Source: Symsagittifera roscoffensis (lineage: Eukaryota; Xenacoelomorpha; Acoela; Convolutidae). Taken from it: a stretch of 64,000 nucleotides of DNA. Within the stretch, counting starts at the first letter, position 1; each line of letters opens with the position of its first letter. Location of the stretch: assembly GCF_963678635.1 (NCBI RefSeq), contig NC_087065.1, positions 71,435,345-71,499,344 of the forward strand, read 5' to 3'. The notes beneath the pieces are model-generated. The model was given only the letters and a program-made list of their open reading frames with translations. It ran no database searches and was not told the DNA's origin. Made by a program: the position numbers and the translations under genes. Shown one piece after another: positions 1 to 9,595 of the stretch.

Positions 1-203
1 CAAGGAAGAACGGGAGCGAGCTTTACGGTCGGGCGAGTCAGTTCGCTTGTAACGGTCTTTATGTCGGCGGATCGGGAGCATCCGTCTTTGCCGTAGTGTA
101 GTTTAGCAATACGGGCGAGTGGGTAATGCCCACGTGGGCTGTCGGGTTCGACTACCCAAACCAAGTGGCCGGTTTTCAGTGTGACATCCGAATCATTATG
201 CCA
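1..203 (-). pseudogene. C-terminal tail of element A polyprotein, downstream of an in-frame TAG
   Basis: The pol frame continues without shift beyond the TAG at 204-206 to the window edge. It encodes a tail containing the motifs SPRGHYPLAR and RPTVKLAPVLP. The same tail is joined without a stop in element B (54466-54924), where the codon at this place is a lysine codon. The TAG therefore looks like a point mutation that removes the last part of the integrase C-terminal (DUF5641-like) domain, not the natural end of pol. The true end lies left of the window. Confidence 0.8.
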
Positions 204-3200
204 CTATGCTCTCTTGTTGAGAGATGGTACATATTCACGCAGCCAGCGTGACCAAACTGCGTTAGCGTACGATTGTGCTCTGGCGTAACGCTTTTTATAA
301 TCAAAGTTATCTTCGAAACTTAACGACGGGAAGCTAGCTGCGCTGTGACCGAGAATGAAGTGATTCGGGGTGAGTGCCTCTAGGTCGTGCGGATCGGAAC
401 TGACCGGAGTGATCGGTCTTGCGTTAAGTAATTGTTCAACTAGGCAGAGCGTTGTTCCTAGAACTTCCTCAGTTAATCTCCTGCTGCCTAATATGTCGTA
501 CAACACTCGCTTAACACTTCTCACTAGCCGCTCCCAGGCGCCACCGTGATGAGGGGCACTGGGCGGGTTAAACTTCCACTTAATGCCTTTGTGGACGAAA
601 ACGGCCGGGGCGACTTTGTTCCAATTTTGGACACAGGATAGGAGCTCCTTTTGAGCACCAACAAAATCCGTGCCATTGTCAGAAAGAATGGTTTTGGGGG
701 TACCTCGCCTTGCAATAAATCGCTCTACGCCCATGACGCAGGAACTAGTATCGAGAGATGGAACCAACTCGATGTGAACTGCTCGAGTCGTGAGGCAGGT
801 AAATAGGAAACCCCATCTCTTTTCGGTACTTCGGCGTATCGGCACTTGAAACGGGCCAAAGTAATCAACACCTGTGTTGGAGAAGGGAGGCTGCTTGTAA
901 CCCAGTCTTTCAATCGGTAGGTCAGACATAATGGGCACAACTGTTTTTGCTTTGCGCTTACGGCATTTTATGCAAGTATTTTCGATGTTCCCAAGTAACC
1001 AGCGCAACTTCAGAACAATGTATTTCAACTGAACTACAGCACGCATGTAATCCAACCCCTGATGTGCATGTTGAAAGTGCGTATGCCTAATCAACATATG
1101 AGCAACTCGGTGTCGACCATCCAGTATTATTGGATGTTTGCTATCAAAGTCGGTATCAACAAGACGGCTGATACGTCCAGTTGAACGCAGGATGCCAGCT
1201 GGGCCGATGAACGGAGAATATTTAGCAATCCGACTTTTCTTTGTTATCAGTTTATCGGACTGAAGTATTTTCCCTTCGGCAGGAAATGATTCGGACTGAG
1301 CGAGATAAATGAGCTTCTGCTCGGCAATATCTAACTCGGACGGGTCGGTTATTTCAAGCGTTTTTGTACGGAAGTGTTTATGCGATGGTAGCACACGAAG
1401 CATAAATGCTAAAACACGTTTGTACTTTACAATTGAGCTGAATTTATCCCAATTTTTAAACAGACGGATCGACGGCGCTTTCTCAGATGAAGCATCAACA
1501 ACAAACGTAGATGCAGTCTCAAGGCATGTATCAATGTCACAGAGTGGGCCTTTTAATTGGATCTTTTTGATGACATCAGTGTTCGGCTTGAATGGCCAAT
1601 CACATGTCCTCAATATACTAGGGCCTCTAACCCAGCTTCTATCCTTGAGGGCTTCCGAAGAAATCCCTCGTGTGCCGGTATCAGCTGGGTTATCACCACT
1701 GAGTACATGATTCCATTGATCAATGGTGGTTGACTCCAAGATTTCACCAGTGCGGTTTCCAACAAACACAGGAAGTTTGTTGCACGAGTTAAGCCACTGG
1801 AGAACGGTGGTAGAATCAGTCCACATGAATACATTGCTTACTTTGAAAGTAAGCGCTTTCAAAATCTCTTCTTTGAGTCGAGTCGCAAGCAGAGCAGCCT
1901 GAAGCTCTAACTTGGGAATGGAGAGCATCTTCATAGGCGCTACACGGGCTTTCCCAAATACAAAAGCTAACTCGGTCTTTTGCGATTTAGCAAGTCGGGC
2001 TCGGAGAAACGATACGGCGCAAAAAACGTCCTGCGAACTATCACCGAACGTGTGAAGTTCACAGCGGTCGAACGGTTCGGTAAAGTAGCTACGAGGTATC
2101 GTCAGAGTACCTAATAGTGGAAGTCCTGAGTGCCAATCTAGAAATTGTTGTTTAATTTCCTCTGGGAGATCATCATCCCACTTTTGACCACTGATTCTCC
2201 ATATGTCTTTTAGTAAAAGGAGCGCTTTCACAGTATATGGAGCTACCAGTCCTATTGGATCAAAAACTGAGGAAACAAAACTCAACACGGAACGTTGAGT
2301 AATTGCTTTATCTAGTGGTCGATCAACACCTCTACTTACTACTAGGGTATCTTTTACATGATCCCACCTGAGACCAAGAACATGCGACGATTGGTCTGGA
2401 CTCTTACAAATATCCTTAACTGACGGGTTGGACTCACGGTTGTCCGGATTAAGAGCGGTTGTAACTTCGGGTACATTGCTAACAAACTTTGTCAGGTTAA
2501 ACCCACCTAATTTGAGCATTGCGACTAAGTCTTTACTTAGGCTAAGAGCGTCAGCGGTATTTTCGAACGAGTCAAGATAGTCGTCCATGTAAAACTTCTG
2601 GACAACGGCTGAAGCGGCTTCGGGGTATTCAGCTTGATTATCAGAAGCAGTTTTTTGTAGCGCGAAATTCGCACAAGTTGGCGAATCACGAGCGCCAAAA
2701 ATATGACGGGTGTATTGGTGAACCACCACACTTGAAGTGGGGTCCTCCCGCCACAAAAAACGGAGAGACGGTTGATCTCGCGCAAGTACTCCAACTTGTA
2801 AGAACATACCTTCTATGTCCGCTGAGACGGCGTACTTGTGTTGACGGAACCTCAACAGTACAAAAATAAGATTTTGAAGGAGATCCGGGCCAACCAAGAG
2901 AGATCTATTTAAGGAAGTGCCATGAAATTTGGATGCTCCATTGAGGACACGGCGCACCTTGCCGGGTTTGTTCGGGTTCAAAACCGGATGGTGTGGAAGA
3001 TACCACTCACGTTCGGCTCGTGAGCTGGGATCGTGCGGGTTGACGGTTATGACATATCCTTTACTTATATCTTCTCTGATTGTTTCGGTATACTTCTCGC
3101 GAAGTAACGGATCTTTATCTAATCTTTTCTCTAACGACTTTAATTGGGCTAATGAAGAATAATAAATGTTAGGTAAGCTAACATCATTATCACTCCACAG

Positions 3201-4283
3201 CATCGGTACAGTGTAACGCTCACCATCGTGAATGGTTTCAGTTTTTAGGATCGACAAAGCACGCTTGTCTGCGGCGGAACGGGCATCTACTTGCTTGAAC
3301 GCACCATACGACTCTAACTCATACCAAGTTTTGATTTGGTCGGTCAGAGAAATATCGTCCGTAACGCAGTTAAAGGAAGAAGAATTTAAGGACGAACGAT
3401 CAGGAGACGGACCACTAATGACCCAACCTATCGGAAGTCGGACGGCGCACGGTGAGTCAAGTTCATCTCCGAAGACATGTTCGAGGGGTCTTATCGCATG
3501 ATAGAAGTCCTGTCCTATAACTATCTCAATCTCTTTGTAATTATACGCAGTCGTTTTTAACGGGGCTAGTTGCGGGTATTTGACCTGCAATTCGGAAACG
3601 TTTATAACATCGGGTCCTATATACATGTTGTGCTTAACGAAAGCGACAAACGAAAACGAAAATTCACTTTCATTGGGCTTTGCGGAAACTTTCAAGTGAA
3701 CTCGTTGAGTTTTAGATACCTTGGCTGAGTTAAAACCATCGGTCGAAACATTTACGGGCGTGCCAACTAATTTCAGACGTTCAACGAGTGCCGCGGAAAC
3801 CCAAGAATGAGTGGAACCGGTGTCACAAAGTGCTAGTGCATTCGATTTTTCCGAACCAGAGGACACATCTACCAACGCAACGGGAAGAATACCTTTTGCA
3901 GTTCCCTCACAAGGTTTAACACAATCTGCGTTATTTGCAGAAGTAGTGTTTGTATTAGTTTGAGTCGATGGTGATCGGTCGGCCTCTTTGGGCGGGAAAA
4001 CTTTCTCGGCTCCATGAAGAAGCACATTGTGAGTGCTCTCACAGTCCTGTTTTGGGCATTTTCTTGCCTTTTGGCACTTTCGGAAGGTATGGTTGCCTTG
4101 TAAACAAGAAAAACAGAGTTTTTGTTCTTCTACATATTTAGCCCTTTGTGTTGCGTTTTTCTCTTTGAACACGGAACAGTTCCAGAGTGCATGCTGCCCT
4201 TTGCATAGCGAGCATGGAGGAAACCTCGTCTTTTCTCTACTTTTCTCATCCTTAGAACTTACCTTAGTGTTACCTGCAAGCAC
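204..4283 (-). CDS. pol: BEL/Pao pol: zinc knuckles, protease, RT, RNase H, integrase
   Basis: This polyprotein (about 1,359 codons here) copies the element RNA to DNA and inserts it in the host genome. Residue numbers count from 4283. Zinc knuckles: C24-C27-H31-C36 and C57-C60-H65-C70. Aspartic protease active site DTGS at 154-157. Reverse transcriptase catalytic YMDD at 565-568. An RNase H/A17-type segment follows (motif TFGDSSQDVF). Integrase zinc-binding H1069, H1074, C1104, C1107; integrase catalytic D1140, D1202, E1251 (D-61-D-48-E spacing). A DUF5641-like domain follows, cut by TAG at 204. There is no credible own ATG: the frame is the same as gag and is separated from it only by TAA at 4296-4298. 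All catalytic residues I can check are present. Confidence 0.95.
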   Translation of the reverse strand: MLAGNTKVSSKDEKSREKTRFPPCSLCKGQHALWNCSVFKEKNATQRAKYVEEQKLCFSCLQGNHTFRKCQKARKCPKQDCESTHNVLLHGAEKVFPPKEADRSPSTQTNTNTTSANNADCVKPCEGTAKGILPVALVDVSSGSEKSNALALCDTGSTHSWVSAALVERLKLVGTPVNVSTDGFNSAKVSKTQRVHLKVSAKPNESEFSFSFVAFVKHNMYIGPDVINVSELQVKYPQLAPLKTTAYNYKEIEIVIGQDFYHAIRPLEHVFGDELDSPCAVRLPIGWVISGPSPDRSSLNSSSFNCVTDDISLTDQIKTWYELESYGAFKQVDARSAADKRALSILKTETIHDGERYTVPMLWSDNDVSLPNIYYSSLAQLKSLEKRLDKDPLLREKYTETIREDISKGYVITVNPHDPSSRAEREWYLPHHPVLNPNKPGKVRRVLNGASKFHGTSLNRSLLVGPDLLQNLIFVLLRFRQHKYAVSADIEGMFLQVGVLARDQPSLRFLWREDPTSSVVVHQYTRHIFGARDSPTCANFALQKTASDNQAEYPEAASAVVQKFYMDDYLDSFENTADALSLSKDLVAMLKLGGFNLTKFVSNVPEVTTALNPDNRESNPSVKDICKSPDQSSHVLGLRWDHVKDTLVVSRGVDRPLDKAITQRSVLSFVSSVFDPIGLVAPYTVKALLLLKDIWRISGQKWDDDLPEEIKQQFLDWHSGLPLLGTLTIPRSYFTEPFDRCELHTFGDSSQDVFCAVSFLRARLAKSQKTELAFVFGKARVAPMKMLSIPKLELQAALLATRLKEEILKALTFKVSNVFMWTDSTTVLQWLNSCNKLPVFVGNRTGEILESTTIDQWNHVLSGDNPADTGTRGISSEALKDRSWVRGPSILRTCDWPFKPNTDVIKKIQLKGPLCDIDTCLETASTFVVDASSEKAPSIRLFKNWDKFSSIVKYKRVLAFMLRVLPSHKHFRTKTLEITDPSELDIAEQKLIYLAQSESFPAEGKILQSDKLITKKSRIAKYSPFIGPAGILRSTGRISRLVDTDFDSKHPIILDGRHRVAHMLIRHTHFQHAHQGLDYMRAVVQLKYIVLKLRWLLGNIENTCIKCRKRKAKTVVPIMSDLPIERLGYKQPPFSNTGVDYFGPFQVPIRRSTEKRWGFLFTCLTTRAVHIELVPSLDTSSCVMGVERFIARRGTPKTILSDNGTDFVGAQKELLSCVQNWNKVAPAVFVHKGIKWKFNPPSAPHHGGAWERLVRSVKRVLYDILGSRRLTEEVLGTTLCLVEQLLNARPITPVSSDPHDLEALTPNHFILGHSAASFPSLSFEDNFDYKKRYARAQSYANAVWSRWLREYVPSLNKRA

Positions 4284-4295
4284 TTTTGTAACTAC

Positions 4296-6638
4296 TTATT
4301 GTTTAACTGGCTGCTCGACTTTGACTAAAGATTTCAATCGCTCATGGCCTTCTGCCTTATTCTTAAGCCAATCGTTGAAGTCTAGCAATGTTAATCGCTG
4401 CCAATGTTGTCTAACAGTATGCATGGACCATGCCTCTTTTAGATTTGGAGGAAGCTTACTGACGGCTTGATTTAATAGGTTTACACTTTTCAAGTCGTCA
4501 TTGAACGACAAAGACCTAAAAACAGCTACGAGCCCAGAAATCACCGCAGAAAAACTTATAACATGGTCAGAGTTGTGCATCTTCAATGCGGGAAAATTCT
4601 TCAATTTATCCAAATGTGCACCAACTACAACATGAGGTTGCCCAAACTTTCTCTGGAGAGTTGCTAGAGCATCCTTATACAACACTCCACTGTAGCCGTA
4701 TTCCGCAATTGCACTCTTGGCTTTGTCTTTAACGTGTGTTTTCAGATATTTGAGTTTTTCATCATCAGTTAGCATAGCCGAATCAACTGTTGCTTGGAAC
4801 TGCCCGAACCATTCATACCAGTTAAGTGGTTCTCCATCAAACACTTCCAAGTTCAACTCCGGTAGACGGTCTTTGCGGCTATGCAGAATGATATCTGCTA
4901 ACTCTCCCGCCGAGATGGGTTGTTCGCTATTAGGCACGTAAGACGGGCCCGTAGTGAGCGCAGGATATGTAGGTGGATAACCTTGATGCGCTGTTTCAAC
5001 AACTGGATGAGTTTGCGGCTGGGTGTAATACACAGTCCCAAAACTTGTATAAGGAACTACGGTGTTTGGTGGAACAACAGGAGTTGTCACTGAGAAAACG
5101 TTTGAGGGCGGTGCGCAGTATTGAGGAACTGGCATCGTTTGCGCAGTCGCGGCAGGTCTCCACAAACTGCTATACGGGTTATAGTGTTCACTTGAGAAAC
5201 TTGTTGGGTTGCTTGGAACATTTATAGGTTGATGGGATGGCGCTGCAGGCGCCTGATATCCAGTTGAAACGGGGCCGGAATGTGGCTGACTGACCGGAAG
5301 CAAAGAGGGAATAGGAACGGTTGACGGGACAAATGGTTGAATAATCGGAAGCGAAATGGGAATCGGAACGGTTAATGGAGGAACAAAAGGTTGACTCGCC
5401 GGAAGCGAAACTAGATTAGTAACGGTCGACACAGAAGGCGGTGCCACATTAATGGTGGGATTACCAAAGGGCATTGAAGCGGGAATGCTACCACTTGCTT
5501 GTGGTATCAGATTGTGATTTTGCGAAACTTCAGCATGAGGTGTTGAAGCTAAGTGTGGAGTAACAAAGTTTGAGCTGGAGGCAACGAACTGTGGTAAACT
5601 AGATGGGTTCTCGATTGAGTGCAATGACAGACGCGATTGGACCAAACTTGATCTCTGAGCCTGAATTCGATTCCTATTGTGGCCTCCCGGTTCACTGTAT
5701 GTGGTTTGACCAGCGTTGACGACGGCACCCCCGCTGACGACGGCACCAACCCCTTGCAAAACATCAGTAGCAATCAAAGTGGAACTCTCGACTACTGGAT
5801 GACTTTGCTCTGAGCTTGCAACAACTTCGGCCTGCTCTTGCTCAGTGACAACGTTTTCTACCCATTGTTCAGTACGTTGTGGGTCAACATGTGTTACGCT
5901 AGCATTTCCTATCTTCTCACTTGCTGCAGAAAGCTCTTCTTCCAACTCGAATTCCTTTAACTCAATTTCAGCCAGTTTCTTGCGGTGTACCTCAGCTAGT
6001 TCTTCCAACTCTAAATTACCTTGCTGTTCTTTTATTTTATTTTGCTGCGCTTTCAACTTCAATGACACCTTTGCTTGTCTCTCAAGTTCCTCCTGCTGCT
6101 TCTTCAAAACCAACAAATCTCGCCTCTTCTCAGTTGATGTTTTTGACTGCGCGACGGTATAGCGACTGGATTTATGCGAACTTGATTTATGATGTCGACT
6201 ACTGTACCGCGACACCTTAGAGCGCGCATCTGCTTCATGTGAATCTTGTGGTTGTGTTGTTACGATCGTACTTAACGATTCTGCAACATTGTCAAGCTCT
6301 GTTTCCTCAGGTTCAACGTTTAAGCCAGCTTTACATGATGCAGCCTTCTGTAAAACTGTATCGTTTCTTGATGTAACCGTATGAAGCCACATATCCTGCG
6401 CTGGTATCAATTTATCAGGATCAACACTTTTAGAAGCTAACTTAATCAATTCCTCATTTATTTCAACTGCAGTCTCTATCAGGCTCTTGCAATTCTGAAT
6501 CTGAGTGTCAATCTTTGATGAGCGACTCTGACTTTCAATGTTCTCAATTATAATTTCATGGCACTTGTACAGTTCATTTTCAAGCTTGGTTCGCTTCGCA
6601 AATAACCTTTGAACCCTCTTCTGAAAGTTCTCATCCAT
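4296..6638 (-). CDS. gag: BEL/Pao gag
   Basis: The 780-codon gag region would form the particle shell and bind element RNA. ATG at 6636-6638 sits in a strong context (GCCATGG), and the frame upstream is closed. The N-terminal part is charged and helical. Residues about 180-245 are a Glu/Lys/Leu-rich coiled coil. About 330-590 is a Pro/Ser-rich low-complexity stretch with repeated VPIP and SLP motifs. About 600-760 matches the DUF1759 gag core (motifs LNWYEWFGQF and YGYSGVLYKDAL). It ends at TAA (4296-4298), and the next 12 bases lead in the same frame into the zinc-knuckle region. Element B reads through this point without a stop. The zinc knuckles that normally close gag therefore lie beyond the stop. 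Confidence 0.92.
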   Translation of the reverse strand: MDENFQKRVQRLFAKRTKLENELYKCHEIIIENIESQSRSSKIDTQIQNCKSLIETAVEINEELIKLASKSVDPDKLIPAQDMWLHTVTSRNDTVLQKAASCKAGLNVEPEETELDNVAESLSTIVTTQPQDSHEADARSKVSRYSSRHHKSSSHKSSRYTVAQSKTSTEKRRDLLVLKKQQEELERQAKVSLKLKAQQNKIKEQQGNLELEELAEVHRKKLAEIELKEFELEEELSAASEKIGNASVTHVDPQRTEQWVENVVTEQEQAEVVASSEQSHPVVESSTLIATDVLQGVGAVVSGGAVVNAGQTTYSEPGGHNRNRIQAQRSSLVQSRLSLHSIENPSSLPQFVASSSNFVTPHLASTPHAEVSQNHNLIPQASGSIPASMPFGNPTINVAPPSVSTVTNLVSLPASQPFVPPLTVPIPISLPIIQPFVPSTVPIPSLLPVSQPHSGPVSTGYQAPAAPSHQPINVPSNPTSFSSEHYNPYSSLWRPAATAQTMPVPQYCAPPSNVFSVTTPVVPPNTVVPYTSFGTVYYTQPQTHPVVETAHQGYPPTYPALTTGPSYVPNSEQPISAGELADIILHSRKDRLPELNLEVFDGEPLNWYEWFGQFQATVDSAMLTDDEKLKYLKTHVKDKAKSAIAEYGYSGVLYKDALATLQRKFGQPHVVVGAHLDKLKNFPALKMHNSDHVISFSAVISGLVAVFRSLSFNDDLKSVNLLNQAVSKLPPNLKEAWSMHTVRQHWQRLTLLDFNDWLKNKAEGHERLKSLVKVEQPVKQ

Positions 6639-6719
6639 GGCTCTAGGGTCTATACTTAACTCAAACTATACTTAACGGTTATCGGGCGTTTGCGGGGCGA
6701 TTCGGAACGATTTTCGGTG

Positions 6720-7245
6720 AGTAAAGTTACCAATGGGGCTGGGGATTAAGTAAGTCGGTTGATATCAAACAACACACATGGAGTAAACCTGAGGATGAAT
6801 AAAACCAACTTAACTTACTTAATATCACCTCCCTGACCACTTAGGATGATGTTACGGCGTACGAAATTTGTTGAACGGTCGTACGACGGTGCGTCACTAC
6901 TAATCGGCTAGTAGCTCGACGAATTACCAAGAGGTTTGGGAATTAAGCAAGTCGGTTGAAAACCAACAACACACGCGGAGCAAACCTGAGGATGAAAGAC
7001 AACAACTTAACTTGCTTAATTTTACCGTCCCGGACCACTTAGTCAGTCGTTGCGAAACGAATGTTTTGAAAAACGAACGGATGCAAACAGGTATCAAGTC
7101 GTTGTAAACCTTAAGTTTACCAATGGGGTTGGAGAATCAGGCAAATCGGTTAAGTTCCAACAACACACGCGGAAAAAACCTGAGGATGAAAAAACTCAAC
7201 TTAATTTGCCTGATATTTTGCTACCAGACCACTTACCATAAGGTT
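6720..7245 (-). repeat. Three tandem hairpin repeats in the leader of element A
   Basis: Three diverged repeats of about 135-190 bases each contain one inverted repeat. Arms: attaagtaagt (6745-6755) with its complement at 6813-6823; aattaagcaagt (6941-6952) with 7010-7021; atcaggcaaat (7136-7146) with 7204-7214. The stems differ between repeats at four positions, and each change is matched on the opposite arm. The loops share the conserved core aacctgaggatgaa. They lie between the primer binding site and gag, where packaging, dimerisation or translation-initiation structures sit in retroelements. The function here is inferred. Confidence 0.85.
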
Positions 7246-8166
7246 GGTGTCATGTTACAGCACAGTTTCGCAGAATTATGGGGACGTTTTGACGATTTTT
7301 TGGAATTTTTTTTCTTTCCCAAAATTTTTCGGAAAATTTTGGTCGACAGGTTCGAGTCGCAAACCAATCCAAAAAACTAGTCCAGTACCTTTTGTCTATG
7401 TTCCGTTTTTCTGGACTTTCAATCCGTTCACAATTACTCAAAAATTTGTGGTATCGGGAAAAAATACCACTTGTAGCTTGCTTTGAGTTGAGATACACAA
7501 TAAGACACCGTATGTAATTTTATTGCACAAAAAAGTTTATAAAGATTAGACTAGTCTTACAGTTTTTGACGGTTTTGGAGATTGGGCGGTCACCGGGAAA
7601 AATCCAAAAACTTCGGGTGTCGAGAAAAACACAGCTCCACTTTGACCACAAGTCAACAATCAGGACACCTGAACAGGCCTCTCTTCCGCTAGTCAGTCTG
7701 CTCTTTCGTCAGTCTGCTATGTCTTCTGTCGGCTTACAGGCTCCTCGCTGTCGGCTTACAGGTCCTCGTCTGTCGTCTGTCGGCTTACAGTCCGACTGCA
7801 CACTTCCAATTTGGTCAACACACTGATGTCTGGCCAATGAGAATTCGGCCAAACGGGTGAGGCGGTATTCGGTGGTATTTCGGCCAATCGCGTCCCTTGT
7901 GTCGATCGAATTTGTGTCGTCGTCGGTCCCTCACGACAGCATATAGCACGGAAGGGGGGTGCTCTTCCTTTCAGAATATATATCGAGTGAAGAGGATAGA
8001 AGACAACTCAGTGGCGTCTAACTTTACATTCTTGTCACCAGGAGAACAGCTCATTTCAATTATTGGTAGGCATTTATTTATCCTATTCTGAGGTTCAATT
8101 ATCCTTTGTTCGACCTGAAGGTTGCGAGAAAAATAAACTCGGGTCCCTGTCAATAAAACACCTCGT
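7246..8166 (-). other. Rest of the untranslated leader of element A
   Basis: Non-coding stretch between the hairpin repeats and the primer binding site. It holds three copies of ctgtcggcttacag at 7726-7739, 7748-7761 and 7777-7790. Open frames here are short and unlike any gene. A leader this long (1.5 kb from primer site to gag ATG) is notable for a BEL element. Confidence 0.6.
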
Positions 8167-8184
8167 GCCCCACGTTGGGCGCCA
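8167..8184 (-). promoter_or_regulatory. Primer binding site, tRNA-Lys type
   Basis: On the minus strand the 18 bases read TGGCGCCCAACGTGGGGC. They lie three bases inside the 5' LTR end. This is the sequence known in other retroelements as complementary to the 3' end of tRNA-Lys(1,2), so minus-strand DNA synthesis is predicted to start from that tRNA. Confidence 0.9.
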
Positions 8185-8187
8185 AAA

Positions 8188-8627
8188 TGTGACGCGCCAA
8201 TCTCCACACTTCGTAATAAAATCGGTTTTCAAACACTTGAATTATAACGAGTACTTTATCGGGAAAATAACGATATTTTTAACAAGCTTTTTTATTGTTA
8301 TCGGTAACATCGGTAACATCGGACCACAATAAAACTGCATAACTCAAAGCAAGCTGCAAAAATGGCCAGTATTTGTCCTTGAGACAAATTGCTCTTTTTA
8401 AAGGTCAGCCTTAACCAAGGCTGAACCAAATTAGAGCGAAAATACGGTTAAAATGGGTTTTGGGGGGACCGAACCTGGTTACGGAGCATCCCATCAAGTT
8501 CGGTGCACATTCGAGTTCTAGAAAGGAAATGACCTAGTCGGGATTCGAACCGGCGCCGAACCCGCCGGGACGCACCATGTATACGCTTGGCTACTGTCCC
8601 TGTATGCATTTACTTTGCGCTGCAACA
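8188..8627 (-). repeat. 5' LTR of element A (440 bp)
   Basis: On the minus strand it begins TGTTGCAGCGC at 8627 and ends CGCGTCACA at 8188, so it has TG..CA ends, and it abuts the primer binding site. A minus-strand AATAAA lies near 8289-8294. The interior aligns with the 3' LTR of element B (54098-54567). Shared blocks include acaaattgctcttttt and, near the inner end, gaattataa. The outer part contains a tRNA-like segment (8531-8602). The 3' LTR partner is outside the window, so age cannot be estimated from LTR divergence. Confidence 0.88.
8531..8602 (-). ncRNA. tRNA-like segment with A-box and B-box inside the LTR
   Basis: On the minus strand TAGCCAAGCG (8584-8593) resembles a tRNA A-box, and GGTTCGAATCC (8541-8551) is a perfect B-box. 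Spacing is tRNA-like. The flanking stems do not pair as a clean cloverleaf, so I do not call a functional tRNA. Element B has a corresponding segment in the same LTR position. Confidence 0.55.
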
Positions 8628-9595
8628 AGGGCCTCTCATTGAAGTTAATTTTTTAGTTTCTTTGTTCTTTATTTTGGCTTTTTCATCTTATTTCTTTTGA
8701 TCTGGTCAAAGCTTTTACCGCTACTAATTGACGCTTGCTGCGATTCGTCGCGTGCTGCAAATAGTTGCTTTTTACAAATGCCATGACTGGTCGCTTGCGA
8801 CGAATTGTCGCCAAGCCGCAATTTCTTATTTCATGAACCAAACTAATAATTAACATCTTACCCTAAAAGGATTAAGAGGGGATGGTTAGTTGGTTGGCGA
8901 GTAGGGGAATGTTTACGTGGTCCGATTGAGCCGAAGTTAAAAAAAAATGAAATTGATTTAATACAAATTTCATCATACAGCAGCTTCAGTTGTTGCAAGC
9001 ACTCTTAGAAAAAAATGCAGCAAAAATTTTGTGAACAAAGGTCACTAGTCGATGAAGGATGGTGCTATCCTGCGATGTCCAGCAAAAATTTTCAAATAGT
9101 TGATGTTTTTTCACAATATCTGGTAAGTTGGTGGGTTATCTTGTACGCTTGATGAAAGACAAAAGTTGTTTTGCAATATTTTGCAAGTTTCATGCAAGAT
9201 CTTTTCAATTTATATATAATCTTGAGTAGGTTCTTGCAAAATTTTTTTCAAGATGTTTTTATGATAATCATATCAGTAAATTGTACAAATCGGTTATAAA
9301 ATCATTAAAAACTTCATTAAAAAATAAGATATTTTGTAGAAAATCATTCATGATACATGCAACTATTTCAAATCCAGAAAACTGAAAAATTACACCGAAA
9401 AAAAAAACGAAAAGTTGCCACACAATTTTAAGCCTTTTCAGTTCCGGATTTTCATTTACTTTAATTTTTGATCAGCTCCCAATGATTTACTCCCACTTTT
9501 TGCCCTCACACAAGTTTCGCATAAAATGTGAACGAAGAAAAGCTTTCACACCGATGTCAGAAGACTGTTCAAAAACTGTTAGGTTTCAATGGTAC
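8628..9595. other. Non-coding stretch between element A and the reductase exon
   Basis: AT-rich, with no open frame that continues the reductase on the minus strand. Two imperfect GC-richer palindromic patches occur near 8727-8815. The target-site duplication of element A cannot be tested because its left end is missing. Confidence 0.5.

Larger units (their letters stand above)
1..8627 (-). mobile_element. BEL/Pao LTR retrotransposon, element A (3' end outside window)
   Basis: Read on the minus strand, the element runs: 5' LTR (8188-8627), primer binding site (8167-8184), a 1.5-kb leader, gag (4296-6638), then zinc knuckles, aspartic protease, reverse transcriptase, RNase H, integrase and a C-terminal domain (1-4283). 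Protease before RT before integrase in one long frame, with the DUF1759-type gag and A17-type protease, is the BEL/Pao arrangement. Only two in-frame stops (4296-4298 and 204-206) break what would otherwise be one polyprotein frame, so the copy is young or recently active. The 3' LTR lies left of position 1. No envelope gene is seen. Confidence 0.95.

Noticed and set aside
1309-1710. Plus-strand open frame of 133 codons inside pol of element A
   Set aside because: Shadow of the minus-strand pol frame, with no domain of its own. The same applies to plus-strand frames at 2678-3501, 4033-4470 and 5845-6220.
8531-8602. Genuine tRNA gene
   Set aside because: A-box and B-box are present, but acceptor and T stems do not pair. 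It lies inside an LTR.
8963-9300. Third exon of the fatty acyl-CoA reductase
   Set aside because: All three minus-strand frames were looked at for a GDV/GLS-type continuation. None found.
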